A stretch of DNA of 54,026 nucleotides, from assembly GCA_036381595.1 (NCBI GenBank), contig DASVCN010000006.1, positions 1 to 54,026 of the forward strand, read 5' to 3'. This DNA comes from Trueperaceae bacterium. GTDB lineage: Bacteria; Deinococcota; Deinococci; Deinococcales; Trueperaceae. Position 1 is the first letter of the stretch, and each line of letters opens with the position of its first letter. Shown piece by piece: positions 49,218 through 54,026 of the stretch. The translations under genes and the position numbers were made by a program. Below the pieces are notes generated by a model. It worked only from the letters and a program-made list of their open reading frames with translations, searched no databases and was not told the origin of the DNA.

Positions 49218-49952
49218 CTACTGGATGGCGTAGGTAACGGCTACCTGGACCTCCACGCTGAGCTGCCCGGGCGAGATCGGTGCAGCGGAGGCAACCGCCA
49301 TCGAGCGCTCCAGGTAGGGGATCGGGCCGCCAGTCACGGGGATCTCTTCGATTACCAGCGGTTCGCCCAGCGCCACGCCGGCCGCCGCGGCGAGCTGGGT
49401 TGCGCGCATCCTGGCGTCCTCGACCGCCTGAGCGCGGGCCTGGGCCTTCAACTCTTCCGGATCGGAGAAGCCGAAGGTGATACCTCCAACGGCGTTGGCG
49501 CCGGCTTCTACCGCGGCGGCGAGAATCTCGCCGGCACGTCGGGCGCCCTCGAGTTCTACAGCGATCATGTGCTGTGCGCGGAACACCGGTTGACCGGTCG
49601 TTTCGCCCTCACGCGGCAACTGTTCCTCCCGCCAGATGTTGTAGGCAGTGGTGCGTATGTCCTGCTGGGGGACGTCCAGCCGGGCGAGTGAGGCCAACAC
49701 CTCCCTCATCCGCCGGTCGATCTCTTCGACCGCCGCGCCGGCGTCTGGATCGACGGCGGTCACCCCGAGCTCGACCGTTGCGACGTCGGGTTGACCGTAG
49801 ACGACCCCGTGGCCGACCACCCGCACGACCCGTTGGTCGGCCTGGGCCGGCTGCTGTTGGGCGAGAGAGGCGCTTGCCGTCGCGAGGAGGGCGAGGAGGA
49901 TCACCAGGATCCCCGTGCGAGGACGTGAGTTGGACAGGCTGGGGTTGTGCAT
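49218..49952 (-). CDS. SIMPL domain protein (DUF541), exported
   Basis: 244 residues. Signal peptide (TGILVILLALLATASASLAQ). SIMPL core: VVRVVGHGVVYGQPDVATVE, DIRTTAYNIWREEQLPREGE, AVGGITFGFSDPEELKAQAR, AQAVEDARMRATQLAAAAGV and PISPGQLSVEVQVAVTYAIQ. Members form oligomeric periplasmic or outer-membrane assemblies and are tied to stress tolerance, but molecular function is unclear. ATG at 49952 follows GGGAGGA. Confidence 0.88.
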   Translation of the reverse strand: MHNPSLSNSRPRTGILVILLALLATASASLAQQQPAQADQRVVRVVGHGVVYGQPDVATVELGVTAVDPDAGAAVEEIDRRMREVLASLARLDVPQQDIRTTAYNIWREEQLPREGETTGQPVFRAQHMIAVELEGARRAGEILAAAVEAGANAVGGITFGFSDPEELKAQARAQAVEDARMRATQLAAAAGVALGEPLVIEEIPVTGGPIPYLERSMAVASAAPISPGQLSVEVQVAVTYAIQ

Positions 49953-50114
49953 GATTCCTCCCATGCGGTCTGCCACCCGGGATGCCGGTTCGGGTCGACG
50001 CACCGGCGGCTGCCGCTTGCGGGCATCTTCGCCTCGGGCCGGATGACTAGGATGTGACCTCGCTGAAGCCGCTCTTAATCCGACCGGGCGTCGTCCCGGT
50101 TAGGGCCCCGCTGG

Positions 50115-51374
50115 TCAGTTCACCGTCTTGGTGCGCCGCCTCTGGAAGTCCTGCAGCACATACTGGCCGATCGTGCGTGGCGTCGTGAAGTACGCCTTCC
50201 CTCGGGTCATGGCGCTCACCCGTTGCACGAAGGCGATCAGTTCCGGGTCGCGAGCGAGCATGAAGGTGTTTATCTGGATCCCCTGCCGGCGGCAGTTACC
50301 TACCTCGCGGAGCGTTTCACCAAGGACCATCGGATCGAGGCCGTAGGCGTTCTTGTAGACGCGCCCGTTTGGAAGAGTGATCGCCGACGGCTTCCCGTCG
50401 GTCACCATGACGATCTGCTTCATGTCCTTGTTCTGTTGCCGGAGCAGCTTCTGCGCGAGCCGCAAGCCTTCGGCCGTGTTCGTATGGTAGGGACCGACCT
50501 GGGCCTGGGCCAGACGCCCGAGCGGGACCTCCTCGGCCGAGTTGTGGAAGAGGACGAAGCGGATGGTGTCCCCCCGGTACTGGGTCCTGATCAGATGGGC
50601 AAGCGCCAGGGCTACCTGCTTGGCCGGAGTGAAACGATCCTCCCCGTAGAGGATCATCGAGTGCGAGCAATCGAGCAGAACTATGGTCGCTGCAGAGGAG
50701 TCGTAGTCAGACTGCATGACCTCGAGGTCACCGTAATCGATCGACAGCCGACCACCCTCTATGCCGTGGCTCGCTGCATTGGAGAGCGTCTTGGAAAGGT
50801 CGAGGTTGAGAGTGTCTCCGAACTCGTACGGCCGGCTTTCGGCCTCCGCGGTGATTCCGGTCGTCTGGAAGTTGGTCTCGTGGGAGCCCACGCTGCTGCG
50901 ACCCGCTCCGCCCAGCACGTCCTTGAGCGTGCGGTAGCCGAGGAAGTCTATCGCCTTGTTGGTCAGCTCGAAGCGCGCATCCCCGGGATCCGAGTCGGGG
51001 CCGACACCGCCCTGGTTGCCCGGTGATCCGGGTTCCCGCTCGCCGTCGCCTTCGCCGCTCTCTGGCCTGAGATAGCCCTCCCTCTCGAGCCGCTGGGCCA
51101 GCTCCTTCACCACCTCGCCGAGTTCGGTATCCATCCACTCCTCGGCATTCATCGCGTTCTCCACCATTTCCTCGGAGACGAGCTCGTTGTTGACCAGGGC
51201 CTCGGCGATGGCGTCATAGAGGTCCTGCATCGTCTGCCGGTACTCAGGGTCGGGATCCCAGGGGTTGCGATTGAAGCCAGAGTCTAGCAACCGGTCCTGG
51301 ATCATCTTCATCAGGTCCGACATCGCCAGATCGTCGAGGGTGGCTTCGTACTTGGAGTACCGGGTGGTGGGCAT
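50115..51374 (-). CDS. vWA-domain protein partnered with a MoxR/ChlI-type ATPase
   Basis: 419 residues. The N-terminal half is helical and charged (about 1-190) with a Gly/Glu/Asp-rich linker (about 108-135). The C-terminal von Willebrand A domain (about 225-410) has the metal-ion site LLDCSHSM (DxSxS), later Thr in HTNTAEGL and Asp in VMVTDGKPS. Proteins of this kind work with AAA+ ATPases, as in ChlD/ChlI magnesium chelatase or RavA/ViaA. It lies 29 bases after the AAA+ gene. No chlorophyll or cobalt-chelation gene is nearby, so an assembly or remodelling role is inferred. Confidence 0.82.
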   Translation of the reverse strand: MPTTRYSKYEATLDDLAMSDLMKMIQDRLLDSGFNRNPWDPDPEYRQTMQDLYDAIAEALVNNELVSEEMVENAMNAEEWMDTELGEVVKELAQRLEREGYLRPESGEGDGEREPGSPGNQGGVGPDSDPGDARFELTNKAIDFLGYRTLKDVLGGAGRSSVGSHETNFQTTGITAEAESRPYEFGDTLNLDLSKTLSNAASHGIEGGRLSIDYGDLEVMQSDYDSSAATIVLLDCSHSMILYGEDRFTPAKQVALALAHLIRTQYRGDTIRFVLFHNSAEEVPLGRLAQAQVGPYHTNTAEGLRLAQKLLRQQNKDMKQIVMVTDGKPSAITLPNGRVYKNAYGLDPMVLGETLREVGNCRRQGIQINTFMLARDPELIAFVQRVSAMTRGKAYFTTPRTIGQYVLQDFQRRRTKTVN

Positions 51375-51403
51375 GGGCTTCCTCCGACCCTAGGGGCGCA
51401 GGG

Positions 51404-52873
51404 TCAGTTCCAGCGCCTCCGGGGCGCCTGCACCTGCGACACGTCGGGCTCGGGCGCGATGTAACCACGCTCTTCACTCCTGGCCACCTGGCGCCGGGCG
51501 TAGAGGCCTTCGAGAACGAACTCTGCGGCCGCGGCCAGCTCCTCGGGTCCGTTGCCTTCGGCCACCTCGCGCGAGACGTCGAGCAGCCCGGGTACCGTGC
51601 TGAAGACCTCCGGCAACTTCCCGGTCGGGATGGCGTCGGGCACTTTCAGAGCGTTGTCCGCCTCGAAGAACTCGACCACGCTGGTCGTGTCGATGTCGCC
51701 GGCGCGGCGACTGAAGACCTGACCTATCGCGCGGCGAACGATGTCGCGGGCGACCGCCTCTCCGCCCTTGAGCTCGCCCTCGTACTCGAGCTCCAGTTTG
51801 CCGGTCACAGCCGACAACCCGGCGTAGAGATCGACCGTTCGGACGACCGGGCAGGGTTCGCCGAGCGCCAGCGCCCGCCTCTCTGCGTTCGAAACGACGT
51901 TCTCCATGAGGCTGATGGGCAGCCGTTGCGAGACGCCGGAGTGCTTGTCCACCCGCGAATCGTCCCGCGCCTGGAAGGCGACCTCCTCGATTATCTCGGC
52001 GATGAAATCGGGTATCCGGACCTCCCGCTCACGGTGCGTCCAGGCCTCCTGACGCGTGATCGCCATACCCTCCTCGATGCTGGCGGGGTAATGGGTACGG
52101 ATCTCGGAACCGATCCGGTCCTTCAGGGGCGTGATGATCTTGCCGCGAGCCGTGTAATCCTCGGGGTTGGCCGAGAACACCAGCATCACGTCGAGCGGCA
52201 ACCGCACCGGATAGCCTTTGATCTGGACATCACCCTCCTGCATGATGTTGAAGAGGGCGACCTGCACCTTGCCGGAGAGGTCGGGGAGTTCATTCATGGC
52301 GAAAACACCACGGTTGGCCCGCGGCAGCAGCCCGTAGTGGACCGAGAGTTCGTCCCCCAGCCTGGTTCCGAGGCGGGCGGCCTTGATCGGGTCGATGTCG
52401 CCGATGATGTCGGCTACGGTTACGTCGGGGGTCGCCAGCTTCTCGATGTAACGCGCCTCCCTGGAGACCCACTCGATAGCCGTGTCGTCGCCTTCTTCGG
52501 CTACCTTGCGCCGTGCCTCGGCGCTGACCGGCGCGAAGGGATCGTCGTTCAACTCGCTCCCCGCCACCACCGGCGTCTCCTCGTCCAGCAGTTCGGTGAG
52601 CTGGCGCAGGATGCGTGTCTTGGCCTGGCCCCTGAGGCCGAGAAGGATGAAATTGTGCCGGCTTAGGACGGCGTTGACCACCTGCGGCACGACCGTCTCG
52701 TCGTAGCCGACTATCCCCGTGAAGATAGGTTCGTGGGCCTGGAGCCGCGCGACCAGATTCTCACGCAGTTCGTCCTTGACACTGCGACCGGCCCTCTCCT
52801 CCCAGATCGTGCCGCGCAGTTCCCCCAACGTCCGCGGCTTTCCGCTCCCCTTCGAGGCCGAGCTCACCGCCAT
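51404..52873 (-). CDS. MoxR/magnesium-chelatase-like AAA+ ATPase
   Basis: 489 residues. AAA+ core: Walker [10 protein letters not shown] (about 79-87), [20 protein letters not shown] insert, Walker B-like [14 protein letters not shown] with Asn where Asp is usual, [20 protein letters not shown], sensor 1 [14 protein letters not shown] and arginine finger region [15 protein letters not shown]. The C-terminal helical domain contains [20 protein letters not shown]. Paired with the vWA gene. The ATG at 52873 lies within a mini-ORF that is probably translated from a leaderless start. Confidence 0.87.
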   Translation of the reverse strand: MAVSSASKGSGKPRTLGELRGTIWEERAGRSVKDELRENLVARLQAHEPIFTGIVGYDETVVPQVVNAVLSRHNFILLGLRGQAKTRILRQLTELLDEETPVVAGSELNDDPFAPVSAEARRKVAEEGDDTAIEWVSREARYIEKLATPDVTVADIIGDIDPIKAARLGTRLGDELSVHYGLLPRANRGVFAMNELPDLSGKVQVALFNIMQEGDVQIKGYPVRLPLDVMLVFSANPEDYTARGKIITPLKDRIGSEIRTHYPASIEEGMAITRQEAWTHREREVRIPDFIAEIIEEVAFQARDDSRVDKHSGVSQRLPISLMENVVSNAERRALALGEPCPVVRTVDLYAGLSAVTGKLELEYEGELKGGEAVARDIVRRAIGQVFSRRAGDIDTTSVVEFFEADNALKVPDAIPTGKLPEVFSTVPGLLDVSREVAEGNGPEELAAAAEFVLEGLYARRQVARSEERGYIAPEPDVSQVQAPRRRWN

Positions 52874-52929
52874 ATCCGCTCGCTACCGTCGTCGTGCTCG
52901 ACAGACTCCCCGATCGCCAGTTCTTTCAT
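52864..52929 (-). CDS. Leaderless 21-residue mini-ORF overlapping the AAA+ gene start
   Basis: ATG at 52929 begins a 21-codon frame ([11 protein letters not shown], then [10 protein letters not shown]) that stops with TGA at 52866-52864. It overlaps the ATG of the AAA+ gene by 10 bases in another frame. TGCTAGAGT (extended -10, box 52941-52936) ends 6 bases before the ATG, the leaderless spacing. No good Shine-Dalgarno precedes the AAA+ start itself, so reading this peptide may be how ribosomes reach it. It could be a leader peptide, or a small protein in its own right. Composition is charged and hydrophilic. Confidence 0.5.
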   Translation of the reverse strand: MKELAIGESVEHDDGSERIWR

Positions 52930-52935
52930 GGGCGC

Positions 52936-52941
52936 ACTCTA
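52936..52941 (-). promoter_or_regulatory. Extended, leaderless -10 box of the AAA+/vWA operon
   Basis: TAGAGT preceded by TGC on the minus strand, 6 bases before the mini-ORF ATG at 52929. Confidence 0.6.
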
Positions 52942-53041
52942 GCACCGGCCTGGCTGAGACCTATGTGTGAGAACCTTTGATTGCCCAGAGGGTCTGGGCA
53001 GGGGCCGTTCGAGGCGCGGACAGAAGATGAGCGTGATCCCG

Positions 53042-53256
53042 AGGCAGCCCAAAAAGTATGACCCTGCGTGGGGGGCACCAACAGGAACGGGCGCCAAAGA
53101 GAGGCCCTCTCGCACCGGCAAGGCAATCCAAAAAGTATGACCCTGCGTGGGGGGCACCAACAGGAACGGGCGCCAAAGAGAGGCCCTCTCGCACCGGCAA
53201 GGCAGCCCAAAAAGTATGACCCTGCGTGGGGGGCGCAGGGCCAAAGAGAGGAGATG
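53042..53256. repeat. 79-bp tandem repeat, two full copies and one partial
   Basis: Copies begin at 53042, 53121 and 53200. The first two (53042-53120, 53121-53199) are nearly identical, differing at AGCCC/AATCC near the start. The third matches for about 36 bases (through CCTGCGTGGGGGGC), then lacks part of the unit and rejoins near CCAAAGAGAGG. Each unit holds AAAAAGTATGACCCTGCG, a run of G, and GAGAGGCCCTCTC, able to fold into a short hairpin. 79 is not a multiple of 3, so it is not a protein repeat. Confidence 0.95.
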
Positions 53257-53840
53257 GTGGAGGGAAGATTCCCTCACATGGCCGCCCGAACCAGGTCCGA
53301 GCGAACCAGTCAAAGTATACTCATGCTCCCCACACCGAACGTGAAATGTCTGCCATCTCTCATTCCGGTCGTGGGTCAGCGACATCGGGCGCCCGTCCGA
53401 ACCAGAACCGAAGCGCCGGGAAAGGCCGTATCTTCCGTTCCTGCCGGGCGGTCGGCGCAGTTGGCGCCGTGGTACCATGAGCGCCGCAGACGATGGCAGT
53501 GCTCGGTTTGCCACGGCCCCGCGGTTCCGGGTCGAACCGACCCGAACTACCGGTGCCGGGCCGAGGCCATTCGGGACACCTTCTCTGCCTTCTTCGGTGT
53601 TGCCGCATGAGCGCGGGAGCGCCGTGTGCCGGGCGCCAGGGGCAGGCGACCGCTGAGGCTGTGATTGCGGTGCCAGCGGCCTATCGGCCGCGCAGCACCT
53701 GGTCTTGCCGCCTGTCTGGCGGAGTGGAGGCGATGGCAAGCCGTCGTGCTCCACCCTCTCTGGTCGCACCTCCGTCGTTCGGCAGTGGTCGTGGATAGTC
53801 GAGCGTCCGCGCGCAGCGCGACGACGGAGGCGAACTTGAG
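53257..53840 (+). other. Gene-poor stretch before recA with several perfect hairpins
   Basis: No convincing gene. Visible features are TATACT at 53316-53321; the 8-base palindrome TGGTACCA at 53470-53477; and three perfect hairpins: GGGTCG-AAC-CGACCC (53529-53543), GCGGCC-TATC-GGCCGC (53676-53691) and CCGCC-TGTCT-GGCGG (53708-53722). Extended -10 TGGTACCAT (53470-53478) could start a leader of about 360 bases for recA. Short frames here have no recognisable sequence. A structured leader or small RNA is possible. Confidence 0.5.
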
Positions 53841-54026
53841 ATGAACGAACAACGGAAACGGGCCTTGGACGGCACCATCCTGCAGATCGAGCGTCAGTTC
53901 GGTAAGGGCGCGATCATGCGGTTGGGTAGTGAGGGTGTGAATCTGGACCTGGGGGTGATTTCGACCGGGAGCCTGGGGGTGGACTTGGCTCTCGGTGTCG
54001 GGGGTGTGCCGCGGGGTCGGATCATC
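53841..54026 (+). CDS. recA: RecA recombinase, N-terminal part (runs off the window)
   Basis: The 62 codons present read [28 protein letters not shown], then [20 protein letters not shown], diagnostic of RecA. RecA forms filaments on single-stranded DNA for homologous recombination and, in this phylum, radiation tolerance. GGAGG lies 10 bases before the ATG. The first 25 or so codons have usual GC-rich usage; after that third positions are mostly G or T (GGT, AGT, GTG, AAT, ATT, GGG), as in tuf. No cinA or ligT is seen upstream, unlike the Deinococcus radiodurans arrangement. Confidence 0.96.
   Translation, partial: MNEQRKRALDGTILQIERQFGKGAIMRLGSEGVNLDLGVISTGSLGVDLALGVGGVPRGRII

Noticed and set aside
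53042-53256. CRISPR array
   Set aside because: The units are contiguous 79-bp copies without unique spacers, and no cas gene is in the window.
53477-53656. 59-codon frame starting at the ATG in TACCATGAG upstream of recA
   Set aside because: No ribosome binding site and no recognisable sequence; the ATG overlaps the possible -10 box.
52939-53769. Minus-strand frame through the 79-bp repeats
   Set aside because: The repeat length is not a multiple of 3, so each copy is read in a different frame; composition is Arg/Pro-rich noise.

Overview
This GC-rich window reads as chromosomal DNA from a member of the Deinococcota (Deinococcus-Thermus). The evidence is a Deinococcus-type L31 protein lacking the zinc ribbon, the tRNA-Thr/Tyr/Gly/Thr-tuf operon, a chorismate mutase-DAHP synthase fusion, csaB-type S-layer anchoring, and many genes whose start codon lies 5-8 bases after a TANNNT -10 box (leaderless transcripts, well known in Deinococcus). 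A Trueperaceae-like lineage is my best guess, but that is inference.

Layout. 1-950: the start of tuf and four tRNA genes on the minus strand behind a near-consensus promoter. 1081-2294: an ECF sigma/anti-sigma pair. 2400-5677: tatA, tatC, a chorismate mutase-DAHP synthase and a polyferredoxin. 5800-9680: small conserved proteins and an MrfA-type repair helicase. 9730-13483: a sulfolipid locus (GT2 glycosyltransferase, UDP-sulfoquinovose synthase, SqdX-like transferase). 13599-18434: Nudix hydrolase, secreted serine hydrolase, DUF4342 protein and TauE/SafE exporter. 18565-23148: a membrane-protein pair and a cobalamin uptake system (btuFCD) under a cobalamin riboswitch with an intrinsic terminator. 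23240-29589: zapE, an LpxB-related protein, a methyltransferase, nadK, cmk, aroA and rpmE. 29795-36829: thioesterase, orphan histidine kinase, secreted esterase, TraB-family membrane protein and a large TPR lipoprotein-like or periplasmic protein. 36953-39728: the gmk-rpoZ-coaBC-argR run. 39909-42773: a multidomain HD-GYP phosphodiesterase. 43031-49160: pyrG, then a translationally coupled chain udk-DUF5693-csaB-TPR. 49218-52929: a SIMPL protein and a vWA/MoxR-type AAA+ pair preceded by a leaderless mini-ORF. 52975-54026: a 79-bp tandem repeat, a gene-poor structured stretch, and the start of recA.

Most genes are housekeeping or envelope functions and no mobile element, CRISPR array or prophage is visible. 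The most unusual signals are at nucleotide level. tuf and recA use almost only G or T at third codon positions, while sqdB uses almost only C or A, unlike all their neighbours. This looks like strand-specific base replacement confined to particular genes. The repeat array and hairpins upstream of recA and the leaderless mini-ORF overlapping the AAA+ gene are the next most interesting.
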